64,000 nucleotides of DNA from Gadus chalcogrammus. Taxonomy: Eukaryota > Chordata > Actinopteri > Gadiformes > Gadidae. The stretch covers positions 8,504,039 through 8,568,038 of the forward strand of contig NC_079428.1 of the NCBI RefSeq assembly GCF_026213295.1, written 5' to 3'. Made by a program: the position numbers and the translations under genes. The notes under the pieces were generated by a model. That model did no database searches, was not told the DNA's origin, and saw only the letters and a list, made by a program, of their open reading frames with translations. Shown one piece after another: positions 52,098 through 63,186 of this stretch; positions within the stretch are counted from its first letter, which is position 1; the number at the start of each line of letters is the position of its first letter.

Positions 52098-52261
52098 ATA
52101 CTTACCTGGCAGGGGAGACACCATGATCATGAAGGTGGTTCACCCAGGGCGAGGCTCAGCCATTGCACTTCGGCTGTGCTGACCCGTGCGAATTCCTCAA
52201 ATGTGGGAATCTCGACTGCATAATTTGTGGTAGTGGGGGACTGCGTTCGCGCTCTCCCCTG
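52098..52261 (+). ncRNA. U1 spliceosomal snRNA, copy 1
   Basis: Exactly 164 nt, starting ATACTTACCTGGCAGGGGAG and ending GCGCTCTCCCCTG. The 5' end holds the splice-site-pairing ACTTACCTG. Stem-loop I carries GATCATGAAGG (U1-70K loop), a stem-loop II with TTGCACTTCGGCTGTGC (U1A loop), and an Sm site AATTTGTGG. It is the RNA of the U1 snRNP, which recognises 5' splice sites in the nucleus. Copy 1 differs from copies 2 and 3 at position 33 (T instead of A). Confidence 0.97.
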
Positions 52262-52313
52262 ATAATATTGTGGAAAATAAATATTTTGGTGATTATGTAA
52301 TATATCCCTTTAA

Positions 52314-53819
52314 AGTGCGTATTGGAAGTTAGAAACTGCAGTGAAGAATCATATAGGAAAAAAATTCGAATACACGATTATTTAGTTTTTATTAATAAAT
52401 CGACACTACAAGTGGCATCTTGAGCCGTTTTTGTGATACAATTTTACTTCCGCATCTCAAAACGCTTGTTTTCGAGCGTGATGTAGGAATTGGTAGACGG
52501 ACGTTCTAATCATCATAGACTACATAGGCAACATAACAACAATGGATAACAGTTTTGGACCACTTCCGTACAATTTTGAGCCAGCTAGCCGTGAGGGAGA
52601 ACAGCAACCACCTAAAAGGGGGAGACACCATGGCAATAGGAGGGAGATAGAGTTGTGGTGTCAGGAGAATTATGGTGAACCATGGGGGGCTTAACATCAA
52701 CACGGCCAAGGAGGAAGAGCTCATGACCCTGCCCGGTGTCAACCGCCCCGTGGCGCGGAGCATCGTGGAGTACCGGGACTGCATCGGGGGCTTCAAGAAG
52801 GTGGAGGACCTAGCGCTGGTGAGTGGGATAGGCGCCACCAAACTGGAGATTATTAAAGTGGAGATCTGCGTGTCGAGTAGGACCAGTTCGTCGCAGCACT
52901 CCCCGTCCTCCCTGCGGAGAGACCCGGAGCATATGTCCTCCTGCAGCGGCATGAACATCAACACCGCCACCCCGCCGCAGCTCATGAGCATCCGCGGCAT
53001 CACGGAGAAAATCGCCCGGAACATTGTCGCCTATCGGACCCAACACGGTCCGTTCAAGAGCATCGAGGACCTGGTTTGTGGAGCGCTCAAGAACTCCGTC
53101 CACCAATACCAACGGCGGGCTGACCTACACGGGTCGGTCCCATCCGAGCCCAACCTCGTTCAGCCTCCGGAGCGACGACCTCGAACTCCCGCAGGGGGGA
53201 CCCACGCAGATGGTGTCCCTGCGGCCCCGCGTGGCACCGGGCCCGCGGGACGGCCGGGCCGCGGTGCGCCTGGCCACCAGGGACCTTCAGCGCTGCTCCA
53301 GTGAAAAGGCCAACAACCCTGGCGTCAAAGAGGTCGTGTGTATGCCCCTACTGGAGAACGAGTGAGTACAACTCACGTGAGGGTTTGCAGGCTCGAAAGC
53401 CTGCTCCATCCTTTCTCCGATCGGGAAAACTGTGAAATCGGAGATGGTCGGACAGGAGGTCGGAGTTGGAACAACCCCCACAGATACAAAACCTCATCTC
53501 GTCGATTAGAAAAACCCAAAAACCACAGGGGGGGGGAATACAAGACCCCTCACCGCGGTAACTACTCACAACTACGCATAGAGCTGAGGCAGCAACAGCG
53601 ACCGCGTCTACCAATTCCTACGTAATATGACGCGTTTGACGTATCACATAAAAAAACTACGGTTTTTGAAGCCTTGCTCAAAATAGTCACTTTAAAACTG
53701 GATTTTTTGCCGATATACTTTTTTAAACTGATATAATCCTGCATTTTAATTTCAAAGAGCAATTTTCAGAGAATGTTATGTATAAATATTTTTAAAAACA
53801 TTAATTTCCAATACGCACT
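52314..53819 (+). mobile_element. TTAA-flanked element carrying captured eepd1 exon (Pack-type)
   Basis: Perfect 14-bp inverted ends (AGTGCGTATTGGAA / TTCCAATACGCACT) are flanked on both sides by TTAA (52310-52313 and 53820-53823). A subterminal block TAGGAATTGGTAGACG is also inverted (52483-52498 and 53606-53621). The homologous flank of U1 copy 2 reads ATATATCCCTCGAAGTTCTA at 61804-61823, a site without the element. The interior holds an eepd1 exon fragment and no transposase. TTAA targeting is typical of piggyBac-like elements; the superfamily is inferred. Confidence 0.85.
52672..53361 (+). pseudogene. eepd1: eepd1 coding-exon fragment, frameshifted
   Basis: Similar to the N-terminal part of EEPD1 (endonuclease/exonuclease/phosphatase-domain protein 1, a replication-fork repair and cholesterol-transport-linked protein). 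Two helix-hairpin-helix repeats are clear: LNINTAKEEELMTLPGV...IVEYR and MNINTATPPQLMSIRGI...IVAYR, with FKKVEDLALVSGIGATKLE between. At about 53074 a deletion of roughly 18 codons plus a frame change joins IEDLV to FVERSRTPSTNTNGG in another frame. That frame continues to NNPGVKEVVCMPLLEN and stops at a good donor, GA|GTGAGT. LATWNLQG of the family is LATRDLQR here. Similarity starts abruptly at VN, without the normal N-terminus. Catalytic exons are absent. Confidence 0.88.
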
Positions 53820-54151
53820 TTAAGTTCTCTCTGTAGCGGACTCGTGTTTGGTTTACTAAAGGCATAATGGTATTTTCACATTAATCGGCCTTAACTCAAC
53901 CATTGTTATCATAATCTGAACCAAAAAAATAGAATAATTTTGGGCAGTAGTACGTGGTATTTTGACGAAATTGTGGATAATTTAGGATTACGGTTTGTTA
54001 AATTTCCCAAACTTTCAAGGTACAGCAAAATCGATCCAGACGGACCGTATTGGCAGAGAATACAACTGTGCATTATATTACAAGTTTAAACTATCATTTT
54101 ATTTCTAGTAATTTGTGTTGAAATTGTATCAGATTGTAATATGTTACTCAA

Positions 54152-54205
54152 ATGTTAGCACTAGATATTATGTGGGAGAACTAGAAAAGCACTCCCCTGA
54201 TATTC
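54152..54205 (+). pseudogene. collapsed U1 gene remnant
   Basis: The PSE-like block TTATGTGGGAGAAC and following AGAAAAGCAC run directly into CTCCCCTGATATT, the last U1 bases and 3' flank. All but about 8 nt of the RNA is deleted. Confidence 0.6.
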
Positions 54206-54249
54206 TTGTTGAGTATAAATGCTTCAGCTTGAATGTGAGTTACCTTTGA

Positions 54250-57200
54250 CTAGGGCTGGGCGATATGGACCAAAACGCATATCTCGATATTTTTTGTTTG
54301 AATGGAGATATACGATATTATAACGATATTTTGAACAAAACGGGTAAAGTGTGTAGTTTTAACTCCACGTCACAAGTATTCACCATCAACCATTTATTAA
54401 GGTTTATTAATTTTTTTTTTGCTCAACGAAGCACAGATGTTCCTTAACAACAGATATACAACAATAGTGTTGCCTGTTTGAAACATGTCAAGTACTATTT
54501 AAAAAATATAAATAAAGATAGTGCAGTGCAACAGTGCAAATAGCCTACACTTATAGGCATAATGTGCAAGTAACAAAAAATGTAAAACAGGCTGACCCAA
54601 AAACAGGCCTATGGCTTCACAGTATTACATTGAAAACAGAGAAATATCATAAAACACAGGCCTACATAAGCCAATATTCTGTTCTAATAGGCAGGCATAC
54701 CACTGCAAATAATAAAATTGTACACAGTAGTGCAGGCCTCACCTGTTTGAAAATATACAGCTGCATAATTAGTCAACTATGAAAATAATTGCTTAATGGG
54801 TACCAAAAATAATAAATGTAGAGAAAATAAATAATCCATAATATATTCAAATGGCTAGATATATTGCAAATAACAATAAATGTGAAAATAAAATAAAATA
54901 TTCACTGAGGTAGACTGAGAAGACAAGTCTTCCTATGTAAACTTGTATATTACTTACAGGTCCTGTGCTAGCAAAACAAGCCTGTCAACCGTTTCAGGCC
55001 TCAGGTGCCGCTTTCACACCAAAAAGAACCGAGAGCCAGTTCCGGGCTGGTGCTAGGGCCAGTTCCAAACTGGTTCCATCCTTACCCCAGTTAAGAACCG
55101 GTTGGTTTCACACCGGCCAGAGCCAGCCATGGAGCCGGCGTGAGCAACGTCATGACGTCACTGCAAACGTCTCCGCTAGTGAGCTTGGACAGAAGCATAC
55201 GGCCGACATCTTTCTTTATTCTGGGTGGAAATAGTAACATAGTTACGCCATTAAATGCGTTTATGGAAACATTTTTAGCGAGAAATGTGCATTTTACTTT
55301 CATAATGTTCGCTCGGTGAATGTGAGGGATGTTTAGTTTGGTAGTTATGACGAAGAGGGAACGCTCCGTTCACTTGCATGGACATGGACTCATCTGGCTG
55401 CGTTGGCGCGTTGACGCGTTGAACCACCACACAATGATCAAGCGTCAGGTTAGGCGCGCAGAAGAACCCTCGCGCCAGTTTCAAACACAACAACAACAAT
55501 TTCGTCTTCGATTCAATCCGTGTATGGTTCGTTCTTTGAATATTCCGATTTAAAACAAAATCAGAAAAAACAAAAAAGAACCATACACGGATTCACGTCT
55601 ATTGTTTACTTCGGTGTTTTAAAAAATGCCGGTCTTCGTTGCGCTTCCTGTTTATGAAGGTACGGATAACTCCGCCCCCTGCCCCCGGCGTAAAAGCGGT
55701 TCTAGTTCTAGCCCAGCTCTAAAGCGGGGCCAGAGTTGAACCGGTTTTTAGGGGCCGGAGCCGGTTCTTTGGCGGTGTGAAACCAAAGCCCTGGCCCTAG
55801 CTCCGAACTGGCCCGGAACCGGCCCCGATTTTGCGGCGGTGTGAAAGGGGCAAGGGAGGCCTTGTAACTTACAGCTTACAATGTTACCCCTGCAGCTGAA
55901 AACTCGCTCAGAAGGAGAACTTGTTGCTGGTACTAAAAGGTACTTATTTGCTACCTTGCTAAGCGCTGTATAGATCATTTTATATTCCCTCCACCATTTA
56001 AGAGGATCTGTATTACTCTCAATCCTAGGGGTTTGAGAGCCTTCTGGACCACCTCCAGTACCTCAATGTCCTGCCATGTGAGGACTAGGCTCTTTTGTCA
56101 GAGGAGGGGACCTTGGTGATAGCCACCTATTGTTCCAGGATCCTTTCGACCGTCAGCTGCCTTGATCCCCAACGTGTGACAGATTCTGTAATGAGCTGAT
56201 GAGTTGGGAGGTCCAAGCTGTTGCTGGACTTCAGAGAGCGCCCTCCTCCTCAGCCAGCTGTAGGAAAAGCTCCTGACTACTCTTTGTGCACAGGGAAATG
56301 GCCCCTGTGATGCGGCTGTCATCCATCCCATGACCTGTGAGAATCAGTATCATAACTTGATCAGCAGAGTGCTTTCTTAAAAATATAAATATGGTTGATC
56401 TGCTTTTCAGTCAATTCCAGTGGTTATCTAAAAACCCAAAGGCATTTAAAAGTAAAAACAACACTGTTTTAGGACTTAATAACGCATTACTGAATGAGCT
56501 AAAAATCCAAGCAAGTTGTTTATGATGGCCATGAATAATTATGTTAGTGTAACTTGCAAATAATGTTTTTTTAAAACTATTTCATCAATAATAATGTGGA
56601 GACACTTAGCCACATTAAGTCTGTGACCAAAGCACTGCATCCTCATTCAGCACCACCGCCTTGATAATGTTGCTCCCGTTATCTGTAGTTATAGCTACGA
56701 GTCCCATTTCGTCAAGCCCCCAGTTAACATGGGCATGTTGAAGAGCCTCTGCAATGTGTTCACCAGTGTGGTTGTCTGGAAAATAGCTAGTTTGGAGGAA
56801 CGCTGTTTTCATCTCCCTTTCTTCAATAAAGTGCCCGCTTAAACACATATACGGCTCGCATGTGCGGCTTGTCCACATGTCGGTTGTTAGCCCGAAATGC
56901 GTCACTTTAGCTAGTCTTTCTGCTAAGTTTTTTTTCTGCACGTAGCATACATCTCTGGCAGAACCTCCCTAGCAAAATGATTACGGCTGGGCAATTGTTA
57001 CCGTGGGTCAATTGCTTTCAACAAATTGATGAAGCCCTTTTTCTCGACCACAGCTATAGGGAACATGTCCTTTGCAATATGGAATGTCACCAAATTAGTT
57101 ATATCGTGCTGCTGCTTACCTATGGTCAAAAGGCGCGGCACTGATTAATGAAGCTTGCAACAAGCTTTGCTTCGGGAGAGAGACCTTCTGCGACTGCAAG

Positions 57201-57735
57201 CCTTTAGTCGCAGCAGCAGCACCACATCGTTTTACACTCTTGATACAGCTGTCGTGGTTCTGCTGCAGGTGACTGAAGAGATTTGTACTTTTTGTCGTAA
57301 CCTGTTTCCTGCACACTTTACAAATAATAATAATAATACATTTTATTTATAACGTACTTTATATCAATTCAATGATCTCAACGTGCTACAAAGCACATTA
57401 AAAGAAAAGAGAAAAATGCAACAAAAAAAATAAAATAAAAAATAAATAGCAGTTTAGCAAATCACGTCGCTTTGCTGTTCATCTTGATTCCTAAACCCGA
57501 AATAACTCCAAACAACAGAGCCTTCTAATTTTTTTTGTAACCAACTGCTCACTCTACCACCGTGTCCGCTATGTTTTTGTTCAAAGATTGTTGTGATGCG
57601 TAACGAGGGTGGGAGAACACTACGTACATGTAAGGGGTGGGATTGAGCAGCTGAACATGGCTTGTAGGCTCAGAGAGCAGCAGTCTGCCTTATTAAAAAG
57701 TGCTCGCAAGGGAACATCAAAACAATATATAATAT
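54250..57735 (-). pseudogene. ZBED-type hAT transposon, decayed
   Basis: On the minus strand: a BED-like finger (CKVCRKQV...NLFSHLQQNH, C-x2-C...H-x4-H) at about 57248-57322. Then the catalytic-region text AKVTHFGLTTDMWTSR, HFIEEREMKTAFL, NHTGEHIAEAL and VAITTDNGSNIIKAV at 56640-56920. Then RVVRSFSYSWLRRRAL and a shifted LITESVTRWGSRQL-like segment at 56100-56300, and the C-terminal YLLVPATSSPSERVFS at about 55880-55950. Frames are broken several times and a separate element (54996-55862) sits in the 3' part. The left noncoding end starts TAGGGCTGGGCGATATGG at 54252. Confidence 0.8.
54996..55862. mobile_element. MITE with CTTTCACACC termini
   Basis: Inverted ends AGGCCTC-N3-TGCC(G/C)CTTTCACACC; the interior is full of GAACCGG/CCGGTTC blocks. 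It is inserted in the 3' part of the decayed hAT element. Confidence 0.7.
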
Positions 57736-57739
57736 ACCG

Positions 57740-58649
57740 CAGGGCTCCAGACTAACTTTTTCCTTGGGTACTGGTGCGCCTACATTTTTAATTTGGGTGC
57801 ACCAGCACATATTTATGGTGCACCCAAGTTTTGAGTTGTAGAGGGGAGGGGGTGGGGGGGGTGGACCGTGCCTGCCTTGCGCTGAGTTGTTGACGGGGGG
57901 GGGCAATCCGGGCAGCTGCACCCGCTGTCTATATTTACGCCATTGATTAATAATATCTTGACCATTAAATAAATGCCTTAAATAAATGCCGAATCTGTAT
58001 CTCTCATAAAGAATATCGTCAGACATTGCTAAGGGATCGGTTCTGTCCCGAAAAAACCCTCTGTCTCTGGAGAGACGCCTGTACGATAAGTGCACCGAGG
58101 TCCATGGGAACACCCACAAATGGTGACGCCATTATCGGAGGAGGGGCTAGGAAGCTGCGCACGCCGATATAAGCAGCCGATCTCCAGGTAGACTCGCTGA
58201 AAAGCTGCTCCCGACCAGGTTTGGTTGCGAGCGTAAGTCACCATGGTGATACAGCGACGCTTAAAGAGATCGACTTTCATGGTACAGCTAACCCAGGCTT
58301 TCAGCTCAACATACCTCGCTAACCCTCTAATCGAGCTTCGGAGTACAGGCCCCTGGATTGGGCTTCGCGGGTTTGTTTACCGGCGTTGCTATTGTTACCA
58401 GTCTTGCGTGTTCCAACGGTTTATTAGGTGTCTAATAAATCGCTGTCTAATCAATACTTCATTCACTGCGGCTGCCTCTTCTGTGGTTATTACAATATTA
58501 TGAATAGACTGCTCTGTAAAAAAATAAATAATAATAATCATACCAGATACATTTTCAGTCGCACCGGTGCGGCCAAATAAAATATTTGGTCGCACTACCC
58601 CGAATTCTAGGCGCATGTGCGCCCAAATTAGGCGCACTCTGGAGCCCTG
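57740..58649. mobile_element. hAT-like MITE, 910 bp
   Basis: CAGGGCTCCAGA at the left and TCTGGAGCCCTG at the right; ATACCG on both sides (57734-57739 and 58650-58655). The interior contains GGTGCACC/GCACCGGTGC-type blocks and one TTGTTGACGGGGGG motif (57888). A piece related to 58265-58330 recurs inverted at about 60465-60535. Confidence 0.8.
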
Positions 58650-59411
58650 ATACCGGTATGGCGATATTGTCTCAACTACATATCTCTTTCAAAAATATAC
58701 CGGCATAAATTTTACTACCGGGATATACCTTTGACTATATCAAGTCTAGCTAGGTCCAGGCTATCAGAAGGCGGCCTTGTTTATATAAACTCATGCACAT
58801 CTTTAGAATACAGACATTAAGTTATGTGCATACTATTATCTTTAACATCTAATTAATTATCCATGAAACTGCAGATTTTCGTTTGGAGCATGACCTTCAG
58901 ATTACAGACCTTGGTTAACCTTCTAAACATTTACATTTTGTTGTGGTTCGACAGTTTTGGTCGTTAATCTTTGTATTTGTTGACAGTTGCTGTAGCAAGG
59001 TGTGGGTTATTTATGTTCAGTTTTCTTTGATAAATGTATCTTAGCCCATTTGCAGTCAAATAAAAAAAGGAATATTTTTGACTGACGTTTCTTCCAAGTC
59101 ACACAACCAAGTGAGTTATAAGGAAGCTGCTTCTAACCTCAATTACCCATATTTACAAGCCAATCAGTTTTGTTGAGTTATCAAAGCACATGTGTGACAT
59201 GCCGACTGATCCCAGAAGAAGTTGCAATAATCCTGGTGTTTTGGTACCCTCTGACTAATCTGTTATCAACATGTAAGTGATCAGTGTTTTGAATAAGTCA
59301 TGTTAAAATATTACTCAAATATTGTTCCCTTGGAATTCAAAGTATGAATCGAAGCATGAAAGAAAACCAACCACATGTTGTGTCCATACAGTTGTTAGCA
59401 TTGGTAAGCAT
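58650..59411. other. no gene seen
   Basis: The first 90 bases (ATACCGG...CGATATTG) look like the other end of the large hAT element. The rest is AT-rich without recognised features. Confidence 0.4.
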
Positions 59412-59640
59412 CAGTGTTTCCCACACATTGACGAGACTATGGCGGCCCGCCATAGTCTAATTTCGGCCGCCATAGTCTCTGCGTGCACATGAATTATTAT
59501 TATTCTTAAAAAAAAAAAAAAAAAAATTTTTTTTTTTGCTCAGGCGAAGTTTGAAGACCCCCCCCCCCCCCCCGTCAACAATCGCTCCATACCCCCCCCC
59601 CCCCCCCCCCCCCCCCCCCCGTCAACAATCGCTCCATACC

Positions 59641-59674
<34 letters not shown>

Positions 59675-59813
59675 AACAATCGCTCCATACCCCCCCTCCC
59701 CGGTCAACAATCGCTCCATACCCCCCGTACCCCGTCAACAATCAACAATCGCCCCATACCAGCCCCCTTCCCCCCCCCCCCCATAGTCTCCAAAATTTCT
59801 GTGGGAAACACTG
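59412..59813. mobile_element. hAT-like MITE with expanded poly-C minisatellite
   Basis: CAGTGTTTCCCACA at the left, TGTGGGAAACACTG at the right, with AAGCAT flanking both sides (59406-59411 and 59814-59819). Inside are five copies of GTCAACAATCGCTCCATACC or close variants, separated by C-runs of up to about 30 (59560-59782). Confidence 0.8.
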
Positions 59814-61390
59814 AAGCATGCACATTTTTGTAAGCAGTTTATATTATTGTACTGTTAAATAGACAATACATGTGTGTCTTCATTTATCTTTAAATAATAA
59901 TTTGTACCTGGTGGGCTTAAAGGGGACGGTAGCAAAAGAAATCACCCTGCCGTGGGTGGATGTAAAAATGGTTAGTTAATTACTTCTCTGCAAGATCAAT
60001 TTATTCATGTTATGCTGGTCATGTGTAGTGGGTCAACAGAAATGTATTTAATAAAAACCTCTGCACACTACCAGCTGAATGGCCCAGACATTTTGGCCCA
60101 TTTTCAATTTATGTCACTATCCCATAATTTGGTAAAACAATTGTGTTTGGCCTATGGCCCACTGATTTAGCACTTGCATTTGCAATTTTTTTAACGTTAT
60201 GAACTAGGGATGTGCATTTCTGGCAAAAATACTATTCGATATTCACTGAGAAGTATTCGAATAATATCCGAAAATCGGTCAATCAAGAACCCCCCAAGTC
60301 ATGTGACTCGAGTCCAAATCTCTGGCAGTTAACATCTTGAATAAAAAGAGAGCCGCACTTCATTAAGTTGATAGACTGGTGTTTCTAGCAAACAACATTA
60401 AGAAATGAATTTCTTGCAGATAGGCTATAGATCTTACTCCTGTGGCCTGTACTAGGAACCTCGATTAGTGGGTTAGCGAGGTATGTTGTGCTCAAAGCCT
60501 GGGTTAGCTAGGACACGAAAGTCAATCTCTTTTAGATAATCAAATATATACTCTAATACATTGCTTGATATTCGTTGTCCATTCAAAGTAGATTTTTCTC
60601 AAAAGTGACAGCCCTCGTTGTTTTCTGCATTGACAACACAGCAAAAGGCTGGTCATGCCAATTTCAAATGCTGTTTACAGGCAGGCCTTAGGATAGTAGT
60701 GGAGACCAAATGAATGAATAGCTTCAGAGCTAAGAGATGACATATTGAATAGAAAGAGATTTTGATCAACAAATCATGAGGTGTTCTTATTTGGAATGAA
60801 GTTAATACTTGGTTCAATAGCTTATTCCTGGGCTTACGCAAGATATCCAAAAACAACCCATGCTCTATGTAAATTCATCACAGAACACAGAATATGATAG
60901 CACATGACAATGGCAGGGCTTCCAAAAGGTGTAACCCAGTGATTCCTATTCGGTTACCATTATTCAAATCAAGCCAATAACGGGGGGTGATACACGGGCA
61001 AACTGGCTCCCTGAGGCAGGCTAAACCATATTTAACTCTAAATAATACAATCCTCAACAGGAACACTGATGGACTTGTGTGTATGTTTGGTACCCATGAA
61101 GCCCATGCAAGACTTTTGACATGTTTTTACAATTGATACATTAAAAAAAACGTAGAAATGTGTATAATTAATTATTGACACTTCAAATTAGTTAAGAATT
61201 AGATTTTAACAATGTTGAATGTTATTACTGAAATTGCCGTAATATATATTCTGAATGTCTGAAAGTCTAATTTGGTGTGCCTAGGAGGGACTTTTAACTG
61301 ACATGTGGTTGATGAAGTTCCTCAATAGTACTACTGAGGGTTGGGATGTATCTTCAGACTGTTATAGCTGGAGACCCCAGAAGAATACAG
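59814..61390. other. no gene; repeat fragments
   Basis: A GGGATGTGCATTTCTGG-started fragment at about 60206-60310 resembles a dispersed hAT-like end. A short inverted fragment of the 57740 element lies at about 60465-60535. The remainder is unassigned. Confidence 0.4.
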
Positions 61391-61393
61391 AAA

Positions 61394-61406
61394 TGCATGA
61401 TGGGAA
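61394..61406 (+). promoter_or_regulatory. SPH/Staf-type distal element of U1 copy 2
   Basis: TGCATGATGGGAA, identical to the copy-1 element, 208 bp before the U1 start. Confidence 0.6.
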
Positions 61407-61601
61407 ACAACCAAGATGCTCACTAAGTATATTCATTACATCAATAAGTTGTCTTTTAATTGTATCTTATGGAACGCAGACTGCTGATTGTAGTTTGATA
61501 GCCAAGCCGTTGTTCTTGTTTTGTAGTAAAAAAAATGTTAATACCATCATATAGACTGTTATGTGGGAGAATGAGTACAGCACGAGGGCCGTGTACAACT
61601 C

Positions 61602-61765
61602 ATACTTACCTGGCAGGGGAGACACCATGATCAAGAAGGTGGTTCACCCAGGGCGAGGCTCAGCCATTGCACTTCGGCTGTGCTGACCCGTGCGAATTCC
61701 TCAAATGTGGGAATCTCGACTGCATAATTTGTGGTAGTGGGGGACTGCGTTCGCGCTCTCCCCTG
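61602..61765 (+). ncRNA. U1 spliceosomal snRNA, copy 2
   Basis: 164 nt, identical to copy 1 except A at position 33 (GATCAAGAAGG). The flanking promoter blocks and about 60 bp of 3' flank match copy 1, confirming a duplicated gene and not a retrocopy: there is no A-tail. Confidence 0.97.
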
Positions 61766-61852
61766 ATAATATTGTGGAAAATAAATATTTTGGTGATTAC
61801 ATAATATATCCCTCGAAGTTCTATGTAGTGGACTCGTGATTGGTTTACTAAA

Positions 61853-62296
61853 GAAAAATTTAAAGGGTTATTAACGGCGTTAACGCAAACCAATTTTAAC
61901 GGCATTAATTTTTTTTATCGCGCGATTAACGCAATTCTTTTATTAAAAAAAAAAACAACTTTTTTTTTTTCTTTGGCTCAAAACAAAGAAGCAGTAGCCT
62001 GACTGCTATGTTCAAGGCAGTATGTTTGTATGTTTGTATCGTTTAATTGCACTATAGGCTTTTTTTTTGTATCGTCCTGTTTTGATCAGTATATGCCAAT
62101 GTTGTTATCAATAAAAAAACATTTGCACAAGGCAAGCCGATGCACTTTTCCATGTTGATAAGAGCATTAAAATGAGAACAATTAATGGGACAAAGAAATC
62201 AAGGGATATTTAGCATAGAAAAAACATTTGTGCATTAATTAATTATTACATTAATGTGATTAATCGCGATTAATTATTTTAATCGCTTGACAGCAA
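61853..62296. mobile_element. insertion in the 3' flank of U1 copy 2
   Basis: Relative to copy 1 (TTTACTAAAGGCATAATGGTA at 53852), about 440 bp is inserted. It begins AAAGGGTTATTAACGGCGTT and ends TTTTAATCGCTTGACAGC, with ATCGCG(C)GATTAA blocks at both sides. Probably a non-autonomous DNA element. Confidence 0.55.
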
Positions 62297-62387
62297 TAGT
62301 ATTTTCACATTAATCGGCCATAACTCAACCATTGTTATCATAATCCGAAACAAAAAATAAGAATAATTTTGGGCAGTAGTATGTGGT

Positions 62388-62880
62388 CAGTGTTTCCCAC
62401 AGACCAAGGACCAATGTGTGGTGCGGGGGGGGGGGGGGCGCGCGCGCGGCGCGGCGCGGCGGCGTCAGCGCACTGAACTTGTGATTCTGTGACATTCAAG
62501 GAATGAATTGCAACAGACAACTAAAGCTGGAGGTTATTATTTGAAGTACTAATAAACTCAAGACCTACCTGCACCAATATTTAACTTTTTTAGGAAAAAT
62601 AAAATAAATAGTAACAATATAGGTACAGCAAGGTACAACAAGGCAACTAACTAAAATAATGAATGCAATGCACATATTGTCAGGGAGGGCAGCCGACTGA
62701 GGTCTAAGGACATGGAAGGCTCCTAGGATGTCCAGCTCCTGGAACCTCCTTTTCAGTTCTATCTCCAGGCCAGTAATGTAGGGTTGGATTACTTTCCCTA
62801 CTCTTATTTTTTTAAAGTTACTACAGTGCATGAAACATGTTTGACCTTTATTCAATATGTTACTGGTCATTAATGTTTGA
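62388..62880 (-). mobile_element. hAT fragment with CAGTGTTTCCCAC end
   Basis: It starts CAGTGTTTCCCACAG, the same terminus as the MITE at 59412. The minus-strand frame at 62660-62830 reads VIQPYITGLEIELKRRF and LDILGAFHVLRPQ, typical of hAT transposases. A G14 run and a CG-rich tract occupy 62426-62464. Confidence 0.65.
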
Positions 62881-63022
62881 ATTGTACCTTCGGGATACAG
62901 ATATCAGACTAATGTCAGTTGTCAGTCCAGGCATTGTGGTTTTGTTTTTAGTAAAATGTTAGCACCATGATGTAGACTCTTATGTGGGAGAATGCCTACA
63001 GCACGAGAGCCGTGTACAACTC

Positions 63023-63186
63023 ATACTTACCTGGCAGGGGAGACACCATGATCAAGAAGGTGGTTCACCCAGGGCGAGGCTCAGCCATTGCACTTCGGCT
63101 GTGCTGACCCGTGCGAATTCCTCAAATGTGGGAATCTCGACTGCATAATTTGTGGTAGTGGGGGACTGCGTTCGCGCTCTCCCCTG
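63023..63186 (+). ncRNA. U1 spliceosomal snRNA, copy 3
   Basis: 164 nt, identical to copy 2 (A at position 33). The PSE-like block is slightly changed (TGTTAGCACCATGATGTAGA). The SPH-type word is degenerate (TGCATGAAACATG at 62830-62842). Confidence 0.97.

Noticed and set aside
52506..53024. 172-residue minus-strand frame
   Set aside because: Antisense to the eepd1 fragment, whose sense frame has clear HhH motifs.
55329..55553. Open frames within the 54996-55862 element
   Set aside because: Composed of the element's own CCGGTTC-type repeats; no transposase motif.
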